Shown: positions 1-8,580 of the stretch, piece after piece | Layout: each line of letters opens with the position of its first letter | Position numbering within the stretch: the stretch's first letter is position 1 | IMG/VR virus record: IMGVR_UViG_3300030103_000371 | Span: 1 to 24,326 of that record | Reading direction: 5' to 3' (one strand) | Length of the DNA: 24,326 bases | DNA from: a virus | The notes under the pieces: model-generated | Told to the model about the DNA's origin: nothing | Seen by the model: the letters and a program-made list of their open reading frames with translations, nothing else | Database searches by the model: none | Position numbers and translations under genes: made by a program

Positions 1-1
1 A

Positions 2-97
2 CGTAAGGATGACGTTAAGGATGATATGCACGAGTTGATGGATGCACTAAGAAGATTAGAAGATAAGTTAGACAAAGTATTAATAGGAAATAGATAA
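2..97 (+). CDS. 3' end of an unidentified phage gene (partial)
   Basis: The frame is open from the left edge and ends with TAA at 95-97, whose last A is the first base of the next gene's ATG (TAATG). The 31 visible residues are highly charged (Lys/Asp/Glu/Arg) with Leu/Met/Val spaced as in a short amphipathic helix, and end in LIGNR. The first codons carry a near repeat, RKDD then VKDD. This looks like the helical C-terminus of a structural-module protein, but the family cannot be identified from this fragment. The start-stop overlap implies translational coupling to the downstream virion gene. Confidence 0.6.
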   Translation, partial: RKDDVKDDMHELMDALRRLEDKLDKVLIGNR

Positions 98-2367
98 TGA
101 ATCAAGCTCAGTTACAAAGTGAACTCACTAAATCTATAGCAGAAAATTTAGGATATACAGGACCTATAAGTGGGTTTCAGAAGTTTATAATGTCTAACCA
201 ACCTGCTTCACAAAGATACGCAGGTATATTAAAAGCAATAGATATATCTAAGAATACAGCAAAGAAAAAAGCACAGAGACAAACAGGTACACCTATGCCA
301 CAGATGGCAGAGGGTGGAATGCCTATGCGTAGGTTTGACCAACGACAAGAGACAGAAGGTGTAGGAGCATTTGTACCACCACCTATGCAATCTTTTCAAG
401 TTGGTGGTATGGCTAGAACAAATCAAGTGCCTAGAGATGTTGGCTTTGGTGACACTGTTGGTTCTGACCCTAATCAACTATTCTCTATTCCACCAGAACA
501 AAATCCGGAATTAACATTAAGACAAGGACCTGCTCTAGTTACAACTCCAACTAATCAACCCCCTGCTCAAAAGTTTGATAAAGTAAAAAGAGCAAAGGTA
601 GACACTAATCAATTCTTATCAGATGGTACAACTCCTAATCCTAACTATGGTCAACCCATAACAGATGCACAGGGTAATATTCTCACAGAAGAAGTTGCAC
701 CTAACATAGGTGACATAAGTGCTCAAATGATAACTCAACCGGGTTTACCTGCAGGAGCAGTAATACAAACTGTAAGTCCTAGTTCTACTGCAGAGACACT
801 AGTTGCTAGTGGAACAGGTCAGGTAGCAGGTGACTTTGCTGTGCCTACAACTGTGGCAGGAACAGCTACTGCAATACCACAGACAACCACCGATGCTAAT
901 TTAATACAAGCACAACAAGCATCTAAACAAATAGAAGATGCAGTAGCTAAAACTCAAACTGCTCAAGGTAAAATTTTACCACAGGCACAAATACAGGCAC
1001 AACAACAAACTGCTAGTTCTATAGGGCAACTTAATGCCGCTCAAGGAGTAGCTAATCAAATAGTTAGTCCTGTGCAAAGACAAATACAACAAGGTGAGCT
1101 AGTTAGTGGTGTAGCAAATGCAGAAACAGCATCTAAATACACAGAACAGATACAAGCCGCAACTGCAACACCTTCAGAAAAAGCCACTGTAGCAGGACAA
1201 CTTGCTACCTTAACTGCAGACTTCGATGCAACCAATCCACCTGCATGGGCAGCAGGAGCGATAAGAGGTGTTCAAGCAGTCATGCAACAAAGAGGTCTTG
1301 GTGCTTCTAGTATAGCAGGACAGGCACTTGTACAGGCTGCAATGGAATCAGCATTACCTATTGCACAAGCAGATGCTAGAACTGTGGCAACATTTGAAAC
1401 ACAAAACTTATCTAATAGACAGCAAAGAGCTATGTTAGCTGCTCAACAAAGAGCACAGTTTATAGGTCAAGAGTTTGACCAAGCATTTCAAGCAAGAGTT
1501 CAGAACGCATCTAGAATAGGAGATATTGCTAATACTAATTTTAATGCACAGCAACAAATAACTTTAGAGAACTCTCGTGCCGCAAATACTATGAATCTTA
1601 ATAACTTGTCTAACAGACAGGCATTAGTAATAGCAGAAGCATCAGCACTAGCTAACTTAGATTTATCTAACTTATCGAATAGACAACAGTCTGCTGTTCA
1701 GAATGCTCAGAACTTTTTGCAAATGGATATGGCTAATTTATCTAATCAACAACAAACTAATATGTTTAATGCTCAACAGAGAATACAGTCTTTATTCACT
1801 GACCAAGCCGCAGAGAATGCGTCAAGACAGTTCAACGCAACTTCACAGAATCAGGTTGACCAATTCTTTGCATCATTAGGACAACAAGCTAATCAGTTTA
1901 ATGCTACGCAGATAAATGCTCAAGAGCAATATAATGCAGGTCAAAGAAATACTTTAGAGAGATTTAATGCAGAACTAAACAATCAGCGTGACCAATTTAA
2001 TGCACAGAACCAAATGGTTATTGCACAGTCAAACGCTAATTGGAGAAGACAGATAGCTACACAGGCTACTGCGGCAACTAACAGAGCAAACGAATTAAAT
2101 GCACAAGCTGTGCTTGGTTTAAGTAATCAAGCCTATAATAACTTGTGGCAATATTATGGTGACACTATGGAGTGGGCATGGACTTCTGCAGAGAATGAAA
2201 GAAGTCGTGTGATTGAACTAGCAAAAGAACAGCTTAGGGCTGATTCAAGTGCAGATATACAAAAGATGAAGAATGACTATAACTCATCTGCGGCTTTTGG
2301 TGGACTCATTGGTAAATTCATCACAGGTGGACTACTTGGTGGTGGTGGTTTTGGTGGACTATTCTAA
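97..2367 (+). CDS. Q/N/A-rich putative virion (internal or ejection) protein with 22-residue repeats
   Basis: This 756-aa protein lacks cysteine-rich or enzymatic motifs. Residues 1-60 are basic. Residues 60-110 are Met/Gly/Pro-rich and contain two GGM motifs (AEGGMPMRR and QVGGMAR). Residues about 140-270 are low-complexity Thr/Pro/Gln. From about 270 the chain is Ala/Gln-rich and helical, with a segment around residues 380-430 (PPAWAAGAIRGV, then RGLGASSIAGQA) that I recall from marine podovirus structural proteins. Residues 437-656 are a 22-residue tandem repeat. The C-terminus is Gly-rich and hydrophobic (GGLLGGGGFGGLF), as in a membrane-interacting tail. It overlaps both neighbours by TAATG. 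A role as an ejected virion protein is inferred from composition and from its place in the structural block. A tail-fibre or adaptor role is not excluded. Confidence 0.55.
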   Translation: MNQAQLQSELTKSIAENLGYTGPISGFQKFIMSNQPASQRYAGILKAIDISKNTAKKKAQRQTGTPMPQMAEGGMPMRRFDQRQETEGVGAFVPPPMQSFQVGGMARTNQVPRDVGFGDTVGSDPNQLFSIPPEQNPELTLRQGPALVTTPTNQPPAQKFDKVKRAKVDTNQFLSDGTTPNPNYGQPITDAQGNILTEEVAPNIGDISAQMITQPGLPAGAVIQTVSPSSTAETLVASGTGQVAGDFAVPTTVAGTATAIPQTTTDANLIQAQQASKQIEDAVAKTQTAQGKILPQAQIQAQQQTASSIGQLNAAQGVANQIVSPVQRQIQQGELVSGVANAETASKYTEQIQAATATPSEKATVAGQLATLTADFDATNPPAWAAGAIRGVQAVMQQRGLGASSIAGQALVQAAMESALPIAQADARTVATFETQNLSNRQQRAMLAAQQRAQFIGQEFDQAFQARVQNASRIGDIANTNFNAQQQITLENSRAANTMNLNNLSNRQALVIAEASALANLDLSNLSNRQQSAVQNAQNFLQMDMANLSNQQQTNMFNAQQRIQSLFTDQAAENASRQFNATSQNQVDQFFASLGQQANQFNATQINAQEQYNAGQRNTLERFNAELNNQRDQFNAQNQMVIAQSNANWRRQIATQATAATNRANELNAQAVLGLSNQAYNNLWQYYGDTMEWAWTSAENERSRVIELAKEQLRADSSADIQKMKNDYNSSAAFGGLIGKFITGGLLGGGGFGGLF
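1405..2064 (+). repeat. Ten-unit 22-residue (66-bp) protein-level repeat
   Basis: Within the 756-aa virion protein, residues 437-656 fall into ten consecutive 22-residue units without insertions. NLSNRQQ or a variant opens the units at residues 437, 503 (NLSNRQA), 525 and 547 (NLSNQQQ). Intervening units begin with related residues such as NFNAQQQ and NAQNQM. Later units carry FNA at matching positions (RQFNAT, NQFNAT, ERFNAE). Twenty-two residues equal two hendecads, the period of long right-handed or amphipathic helices. The DNA copies have diverged, so this is an old repeat and not a recent tandem duplication. Confidence 0.75.
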
Positions 2368-2588
2368 TGGAAACAAATTTAGGAAGTAAAATATATCAAC
2401 AGTTTGATGCTATGTTAAAAGATAAGCCTGAAGAAGCAGAAGAAAAGATGGGTGGCTTACTAACTAGAACAATGCCTAAGAAAAATAAAATGGGTATGGG
2501 TTCTAAAAATGACATAAACAAACGAGTTGCAAGTTATATGATGCAAATAAGAGAGAGAAGAGAAAGTATAAAAAATGGCAGAAGTTAA
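2367..2588 (+). CDS. Small basic structural-module protein, unknown function
   Basis: A 73-aa, strongly charged protein. Its N-terminus is helical (GSKIYQQFDAMLKD). The middle is Met/Lys/Gly-rich (TRTMPKKNKMGMG) and the C-terminus is Arg/Lys-rich (QIRERRESIKNGRS). No domain is recognised. The ATG shares a base with the TAA of the upstream virion gene (TAATG), and its own end overlaps the next gene by 14 bases, so it lies inside a coupled string of virion genes. A small virion or assembly protein is the most one can infer. Confidence 0.6.
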   Translation: METNLGSKIYQQFDAMLKDKPEEAEEKMGGLLTRTMPKKNKMGMGSKNDINKRVASYMMQIRERRESIKNGRS

Positions 2589-3072
2589 TGAGGTAACATT
2601 TGATGCACCTATCCCGGGTCAATCACTAACTCATGAAGTGGGTGCTCGACCTTGGCAACAACCTGCTCAGTATGCAACTGTAGAAGAAGCATTAGAGTGG
2701 TATCTTTCTCGCTTTGAACAGCGTGATACAACCGAAGAATTACTAAACGTAATGGAAATGGGTATACCTATCACTGTAATAGCCAATTCCCTGCAGTTAG
2801 GAGCAGTTCTAGAGGGGGTACACTCAATAGACGTAGGTATACTAGTCACTCCTATTTTAATTGAGATGATGGCTTATATAGCCGAACAGAATGGCATAGA
2901 CTTTAAGATAGGAAATGAAGAAGAAGAAAGTCCTAAACCATCTGAATCATTGATATCTGCAGCAATACAAGGATTAGAAGAAAGAGGGGTAGTAGGTGAT
3001 GAAGAGCCTACAGAAGAAGTAGAAGAAGAAACTGAAGAAGAACCTAAAGGACTTATGGCGAGGAGACAGTAA
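2575..3072 (+). CDS. Conserved marine-phage protein with acidic C-terminus
   Basis: A 165-aa protein. It opens with a proline/aromatic segment (IPGQSLT followed by ARPWQQPAQY) that I recall from other marine podovirus and myovirus proteins of unknown function. A helical core follows (EEALEWYLSRF, IPITVIANSLQLGAVLEG). The last 60 residues are very acidic (repeated Glu between about 110 and 155) and end in a basic GLMARRQ. A GGAG about 7 bases before its end serves the next gene. The acidic tail and location in the structural block suggest a virion-assembly or chaperone-like partner, but no function is established. Confidence 0.6.
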   Translation: MAEVNEVTFDAPIPGQSLTHEVGARPWQQPAQYATVEEALEWYLSRFEQRDTTEELLNVMEMGIPITVIANSLQLGAVLEGVHSIDVGILVTPILIEMMAYIAEQNGIDFKIGNEEEESPKPSESLISAAIQGLEERGVVGDEEPTEEVEEETEEEPKGLMARRQ

Positions 3073-4607
3073 TGGGATTTAATTTTGGTGCATTTTTAGG
3101 TGGTGCGGCTACACAGATTACTAAGGATATTGACGAGGAAGAAAAGAGAGTCAAGCTCCGTATGGATAAAATCTTGGACAGGCAACAAGAATTAACTATA
3201 CAAAATCAAAAAGAGTTCAAAGCCAAAAAAGAAAAAGTAACAAATCAAATGAATGCACTCGTACCTTTATTTGGTGGAGGTCCTGATGCTATTGCTAAAG
3301 CTAGAAGTATCGTAGCAGGTGGTGATAATCACTATAACTTTATGTTTAGTAAACTCTCTACAGCACAAGAGAGAGGTGATGATATTAATCAGATATACAG
3401 TTTAATACCTAACAAAGACGCAGTAGGTTTTGAAAGTGTAGAGGATGCCACAGGTAGTTTAGTTAAGATGGCAGAGTTACCTGAAATAACTATAGGTGAA
3501 TCTTCTAACATGGCTAAATTATTTGGTATAGACCAAAAGGCATACTTTAATAGAGAACAACAAAAGTTAGTAGAGGTCGGTCAAATAATCTCAGGAGAGA
3601 AAAAACCTGCAGAAACAAACTTTGCTCAAGGTAAATTAAATTTAGACAAGATGAGTAAAGACTTTAAATCTGTATCCGAGATGCAAGATGCAAAGTTTGC
3701 TAATGAGTTAAAAAAGCTAACTCCGGGAAGTGAAGAATATAAAGCTAAATTTGCAGAGTATGAAACATTTAAAAAGGATGAAGCTAAATTAACTGCAAGT
3801 TATTTAATAGCTAAATATAAAGAAGATAATGACAAGGGAGACGGATTATCTGCTGCTTCTATGCAAATAGGATGGCAAAAAGAAAAGAAAGCAATTCAAG
3901 ATAAGTTTGGAGATAGGTTAACTTTACCAAATGGAGAGATAGTTAGAAAGGGTAGTCCAAAGTTTGATGTTGAAGTAAAAAAGAAAGTGGATGCATATAA
4001 CTATGAGTATGTTAAAGGTATTGTAACAGACAAAACAGGTCTAAATGTAAATGGACTAGCAGTTATCAGTGCTAACCCTGAACTTAAAAACTTATTACCT
4101 CAAGTTAAAAAAGACTTAGAAGATTCAATAGCTACAGGTGATAAAGATATTACCTTAAAGCCGGGTCAAAAAATAGGTAATCTTTTGAAAAAAGAAAGTA
4201 GTAAAAATTTATCTTTAGGAATAATATCAGAAATTAAAAACATAAAACCTAACATATCTAAAGCACAGATATTTGATGTATTAGAGGCAAAATATCCTAA
4301 AGCAGATTCTGAAACTCAAGAAGACTATGACCAAAGAATGAAAAGATTAATTGACTTAGCTTTCAAAGGCTTTGAAGTAGGGGAAGCAAAGAAAAAGAAA
4401 AGACTAGAAGATAAGAAAAAATTATTTGGACCTGATAAACCTGAAAAAACAGAAAGAAAACTAGATTCTAAAGGTAATGCTCCAAGTAGAAACGATATAG
4501 TAAAAGGTTTAGGTTTAGTAATAACTGATGAAGAAAAAAGAAAGTTAAAAGAATGGGATGATTTATATGGAGAAGACTTTAACCCTAATGGAACTCCTAA
4601 AAAATAA
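3072..4607 (+). CDS. Putative internal virion protein, 511 aa
   Basis: The N-terminus is a short Gly/Ala hydrophobic patch (GFNFGAFLGGAATQ) followed by a charged predicted coiled coil at residues about 18-60 (EEEKRVKLRMDKI, KEFKAKKEKV). The rest is Lys/Glu-rich and helical, with Lys-rich tracts near the C-terminus (EAKKKKRLEDKKKL). No catalytic motif is visible. The start is well supported by AGGAG seven bases upstream and TAATG overlap with the preceding stop. It sits directly before the 1192-aa protein, the position often held by smaller internal core proteins in T7-like genomes. The in-frame sequence after the stop looks like more coding sequence of the same style (see 4608-4655). Confidence 0.55.
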   Translation: MGFNFGAFLGGAATQITKDIDEEEKRVKLRMDKILDRQQELTIQNQKEFKAKKEKVTNQMNALVPLFGGGPDAIAKARSIVAGGDNHYNFMFSKLSTAQERGDDINQIYSLIPNKDAVGFESVEDATGSLVKMAELPEITIGESSNMAKLFGIDQKAYFNREQQKLVEVGQIISGEKKPAETNFAQGKLNLDKMSKDFKSVSEMQDAKFANELKKLTPGSEEYKAKFAEYETFKKDEAKLTASYLIAKYKEDNDKGDGLSAASMQIGWQKEKKAIQDKFGDRLTLPNGEIVRKGSPKFDVEVKKKVDAYNYEYVKGIVTDKTGLNVNGLAVISANPELKNLLPQVKKDLEDSIATGDKDITLKPGQKIGNLLKKESSKNLSLGIISEIKNIKPNISKAQIFDVLEAKYPKADSETQEDYDQRMKRLIDLAFKGFEVGEAKKKKRLEDKKKLFGPDKPEKTERKLDSKGNAPSRNDIVKGLGLVITDEEKRKLKEWDDLYGEDFNPNGTPKK

Positions 4608-4655
4608 AAAAGAAGATATAAACCAGATGGTACATTAAAAGATGAATTTAAATAA
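4608..4655 (+). other. In-frame coding-like extension beyond the stop of the 511-aa gene
   Basis: Directly after the TAA at 4605-4607 the same frame stays open for 15 more codons, ending at TAA 4653-4655. The extension reads YKPDGTLKDEFK at its end, echoing the last residues of the gene before the stop (FNPNGTPKK). The stop follows an A-rich run. Possibilities are a recent nonsense mutation, a sequencing error, occasional readthrough, or chance. It overlaps the start of the next gene at 4642, which has only a weak ribosome binding site. Confidence 0.3.
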
Positions 4656-7600
4656 TGATAGATTAAATTCTCTTTTGTCCTCTCTAGATGATGAAGAAGA
4701 AGAATCTACTATCACTATAGAAGAAGAAAAAGAGAAGCCACAAATAAATAAATTAGATTCTATTCTATCGTCACTAGACGAAGAGGAGAAGCCTACCCTA
4801 GACCTACAAGAAACACAAGTTCCTCGTGTTGATGTAGACTATGAAGAAGAAACACGAGACCTATCCCAAAAGAAAACCTTCCAAGAATTTGTAACTGATA
4901 AAAACTTTCTAAGAGAAGCAGACTTATATATGCAGTCTCGCTTTGGAAAGGATGATGGCAGACAAGCCGATGAATCAGACAAAGAGTTCACCAAAAGATT
5001 TATAGAACATTACAGACACGTAAATGGTAATACACTTGACTTGATGAGTCAGGTGGATTGGACTCGTGGTGCATCCAATGCAGATAAAGCTAGATATGGT
5101 GCTTTATTTAGAGATATGGAAAGACTGCCTGACTTCTATGAAGAAGGTGGCACAGGTACGTTTGATGCATTGATGGATTATGGAGAGGGTTTACTTACAG
5201 ACCCACTTACCTACTTTGGTTTTGGTGCAGGTGCTGTGGCTAAGTTTGGTGCTACTAAAGCTGCCAAGAAGCTAATATTAGATAATGTAGCAAAGGGTAT
5301 GACCAAAGAAGCTGCCACTGAAGCAGCTAAAAAACAATCTCTAAAAATAGGATTAAAAGCTAGTGCTAAACCTTTAGCTGTAGAGACAGCAGTCGCTTCA
5401 GGTGAAGGTGCTTATGCTGCTTCAGCAGGAGCAGAGCTTGATGCAGAAGCAGGTATAAGAGAAGCATATGGTCTAGAGGACAAAGCTAGTGCAGAAGAGA
5501 TAGCTATTACAGGTGGTATTACAGGTGCTTTGACTTTAGGACTAGGTGCTTTTGCTGTACCTGCTATAGGTAAGTTAGGAATGTTTGACGCTAAAAGAAA
5601 TATTGACTTACAGCAAACAGTAAAAGAAGGTTTAGATAAAAAGCTAAGAGCAAAGGCACAAAAGGGAAATGTTACTAAAGAACAGCTAGATGAGTTTGAC
5701 CCAATAAATGAATCAAAGATATTAGATGATATTAGAAACATCGATGAGAGTGTAGCAAAAAGAAAAGAAGATTTAAAGAAGGGAAGAGAAACAATAGAAA
5801 AACTCGACCCTGCCACAGATATTACAGAAGCTAATTTGTCAGCAGAGATACAAGAAAAGGTAGCTAAGATATCTATAGATGTAGTCAAACAGATGTCAGG
5901 GTCAAACGATAAAGTTGTTAGAGCTTTTTTTGAAGACTTAAAATCAGGTTATGCATCTAGAAAAGATAAGACCATGAATCTTACTATGATGATGATAAAA
6001 AAGCTAGACGATTTAAAAACAGGTGGCATAGCTATAGAAGATTTTGACAGGATTATAGCTAGGTCAGGTTTAAGTGCTGAAGAATTTGCAAATGCTTATG
6101 GTGCTACTAGAAGTAAAGTCGGTTCTGATTTAAGAAAAGACAGTGACTTTGGTAAAATGATGAGAGAGCTTGTAGACTTTGACCCTAAACTAAAACAAGA
6201 GTTTGATAAAAAGTTTGGAAAGATAGACCCAACAACAAATATGCTAAGTAAAGCTCATGATATTATGATGAGACTTGATAGAGAACGTAGAGCCTTGATG
6301 GTTACCCAGTTATCTACAACTATGCGTAACGTGGCTACAGGTGCTATGAGATTAACAATGGAAGCAGGTTCTAATCTTGTAGAGTCAAGTGTGTATAATA
6401 TAGGTAGAGGATTAAATAGTGCATTAAAAGGTGAGATTAGTGCTAAAGGGGTACAAAAAGGTTTTACTGATATATTTAGGGATACTTTTGGTACACTTGG
6501 CAATGTAGTAGGCACAGGTTTAGGTGGTATAAGAACAACAGAAGTAGCTGAAAACTTACTGCGTTATAATCCTATGTTATTAAGACAGTTAGATAGGTCT
6601 TTACAAGAGGTAGGAGCAGACCAAAGTCTAAGTGCATTTACTAGATTTCTAAACAAAGCTAATATGGCTCAAGATATAGTGTTTAGAAAGGCAGTTTTTA
6701 CTGCTAACATAGACAAACAACTAAGACGAATGGGAACTAACGCATTAGAAGTCGCAGTTAGTGGTAAAACACTACCAACTGAAATGCTAAAAAATGCAAT
6801 GGAAGAGTCTTTATACTTTACCTTTGCTAGAATGCCTAAAGCAGGTACAGGTGATAAGCCACTAGACACTCTAGGTTCTCACTTTGTAAAGATAAACGAA
6901 GCATTAGGTCCTTTGCCCGGATTAGTTGGTATACCTGCAGGTACAAGTGCATTTCCATACACTAGATTTATGGTCAATGCCATGCAGTTTAACTTACAAT
7001 ATCAACCCGGAAGTGTGTTGGCTGCTTTTTGGAATGCAGGTGCAGGTTGGAATAATTTACGTAAAGGAAAACTAGATGCTAATTTTAAAGAGTTAGGCGA
7101 GAAGCAAATAGCTAAAGCTAGAGACCAATTAGGTAGAGGTATTGTGGGTTCAGCTGCTTTATTAGCTGCCTATAAATATAGGAAAGAAAGCCAAGATACT
7201 AATTGGTATGAGATGAAAAGTGATGATGGTAGAACTGTAGATATAAGACCTTTCTTTCCACTAGCTCCATATATGATAGTGGGTGACCTATGGGCAAAGT
7301 ATCAAGAGGGTACGTTAAGGTCAGGCGAAGTTATGGGTAACTTGTTTGAAGGTGTGACAGGCACTATGATGAGAGCAGGTGCTAGTGAGTATGTAACAGA
7401 AAACCTATTCTTTGCATTAGGTGGAGTAGAAGATTTTAACTCTAGAGATGGAGAAAGAACAGGTGAGATAGTTGCAGGTTATATAGGAGAGTTAGTTGGT
7501 GGTGCGTTTACACCTGCAAGAGTATTAAAAGATATAGAAGCTGCTTTTAGTAAAGAAGCCGCCATTATACGTGACTCTAAACAAATAGAAGGTATAGGTA

Positions 7601-8220
7601 TAGAAAGACCTATGAAGACATTACAAAACTCTATACAAAGAAACTTACCATTCGTAAGTAAATATTTACCTGAAAAGCAGTTTGCTACTAGGTCAGGTCC
7701 TGTATATGAGCAAAGCTCAATAGGTAAGCAACTTACAGGTAGAAGATTTACACCTAAAAAGAATACTATAGAAGAAGAATTAGTTAGATTTGGAATGGAA
7801 GAGTTTGAGCTACTTACACCTACAGGTGACAAGACAGCAGACTCTTATGTAAAAAAGTTTTTAGGTAAGTTAGCAGAGGAAAACTTAACTAGAGAAATAA
7901 ACTCTGACTATTATCAAAGTTTATCTGATAAGAAAAGAGAAGCATCCTTTGCTAACAAGTTAAAATATTATAGAAAGATAGCTAAAGAGATGGGTGAGGA
8001 CTTAGCAACATCAGAAGCTAATCAAAAAGGTAAAAGTATTACTCCTTTTGATAGAGCTAAATATAATAAATTAACAAAGAGACAACGAAGATTAGCAGAT
8101 GAATATTACATGGAGCAATATGGTAGAAGTGTACTAGCGATGCAACAAGAAGAGCCTAATATAAATCATTTTTTAAATGCAGTTTTTATAGGCAGAGAAT
8201 TATCTCAAGCATTTCAATAA
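4642..8220 (+). CDS. Large putative internal virion / ejection protein, 1192 aa
   Basis: This is the largest gene in the window and closes the + strand structural block. Residues 8-50 hold a duplicated acidic motif (LNSLLSSLDDEEEE and LDSILSSLDEEE, 30 residues apart). Hydrophobic Gly/Ala segments occur near residues 175-205 and 285-312 (GGITGALTLGLGAFAVP) and near 830-850 (GIVGSAALLAAYKY). The stretch from about 550 (VTQLSTTMRN) and the later FRKAVFTANIDKQLRRMG resemble, from memory, large internal proteins of marine podoviruses. Size, position and amphipathic character parallel T7 gp16, which is ejected and helps form the channel for DNA entry. No transglycosylase catalytic motif was recognised. 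The start has only a weak A-rich leader. Confidence 0.6.
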   Translation: MNLNNDRLNSLLSSLDDEEEESTITIEEEKEKPQINKLDSILSSLDEEEKPTLDLQETQVPRVDVDYEEETRDLSQKKTFQEFVTDKNFLREADLYMQSRFGKDDGRQADESDKEFTKRFIEHYRHVNGNTLDLMSQVDWTRGASNADKARYGALFRDMERLPDFYEEGGTGTFDALMDYGEGLLTDPLTYFGFGAGAVAKFGATKAAKKLILDNVAKGMTKEAATEAAKKQSLKIGLKASAKPLAVETAVASGEGAYAASAGAELDAEAGIREAYGLEDKASAEEIAITGGITGALTLGLGAFAVPAIGKLGMFDAKRNIDLQQTVKEGLDKKLRAKAQKGNVTKEQLDEFDPINESKILDDIRNIDESVAKRKEDLKKGRETIEKLDPATDITEANLSAEIQEKVAKISIDVVKQMSGSNDKVVRAFFEDLKSGYASRKDKTMNLTMMMIKKLDDLKTGGIAIEDFDRIIARSGLSAEEFANAYGATRSKVGSDLRKDSDFGKMMRELVDFDPKLKQEFDKKFGKIDPTTNMLSKAHDIMMRLDRERRALMVTQLSTTMRNVATGAMRLTMEAGSNLVESSVYNIGRGLNSALKGEISAKGVQKGFTDIFRDTFGTLGNVVGTGLGGIRTTEVAENLLRYNPMLLRQLDRSLQEVGADQSLSAFTRFLNKANMAQDIVFRKAVFTANIDKQLRRMGTNALEVAVSGKTLPTEMLKNAMEESLYFTFARMPKAGTGDKPLDTLGSHFVKINEALGPLPGLVGIPAGTSAFPYTRFMVNAMQFNLQYQPGSVLAAFWNAGAGWNNLRKGKLDANFKELGEKQIAKARDQLGRGIVGSAALLAAYKYRKESQDTNWYEMKSDDGRTVDIRPFFPLAPYMIVGDLWAKYQEGTLRSGEVMGNLFEGVTGTMMRAGASEYVTENLFFALGGVEDFNSRDGERTGEIVAGYIGELVGGAFTPARVLKDIEAAFSKEAAIIRDSKQIEGIGIERPMKTLQNSIQRNLPFVSKYLPEKQFATRSGPVYEQSSIGKQLTGRRFTPKKNTIEEELVRFGMEEFELLTPTGDKTADSYVKKFLGKLAEENLTREINSDYYQSLSDKKREASFANKLKYYRKIAKEMGEDLATSEANQKGKSITPFDRAKYNKLTKRQRRLADEYYMEQYGRSVLAMQQEEPNINHFLNAVFIGRELSQAFQ

Positions 8221-8580
8221 TCAACGACTGTCACCTGAACCTTGTAGTGTTCCTCTTGTCTTTCTATCACTAAGTTTATACAAATTATCTTCCATAATCT
8301 TACCTAGATTAGCATCTAACTCATTTGCTAACATGGCACAATACCAAAGCACATCACCTATCTCAGACGCTACGTTTGATACTGTACCATCACGTATTTG
8401 TTTCTTTACTTTCCCTGCTACCTCTCCTGCTTCACTCACAAGTCCAAGAGATAGGTAAGCTATGGCATCTTTTTTAGGATAGATAGCTGTAGACTTACAC
8501 TTCTCTTGGTATTCGTTTGCAGTTATCATGCTCTTATTGTGCGACTGCATGAACCTCTTGGCTTCTTCTTCTAGCTTCAT
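8221..8580 (-). CDS. MazG-like nucleotide pyrophosphohydrolase
   Basis: The protein (119 aa from the ATG at 8580) carries the all-alpha NTP pyrophosphohydrolase signature: SEAGEVAGKVKK supplies the ExxE pair and EIGDVLWYCAML the ExxD pair that together bind Mg2+. The C-terminal RKTRGTLQGSGDSR is typical of phage MazG-like proteins. The family hydrolyses NTPs or dNTPs to NMP and PPi. In phages it is proposed to cleanse or rebalance the nucleotide pool, and an effect on ppGpp has been discussed. Start choice is uncertain: GTG 8583 or ATG 8580 follow a GGAG but overlap the upstream gene by about 47-50 bases, while ATG 8529 begins with the canonical NEYQEK region just after that gene's stop. It is the last - strand gene, abutting the converging virion gene. 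Confidence 0.88.
   Translation of the reverse strand: MKLEEEAKRFMQSHNKSMITANEYQEKCKSTAIYPKKDAIAYLSLGLVSEAGEVAGKVKKQIRDGTVSNVASEIGDVLWYCAMLANELDANLGKIMEDNLYKLSDRKTRGTLQGSGDSR

Noticed and set aside
5412-5888. 158-codon open frame on the - strand inside the 1192-aa gene
   Set aside because: It is antisense to a clearly coding frame, Ser-rich with no recognisable motif, and has no operon context; a shadow of the real gene.
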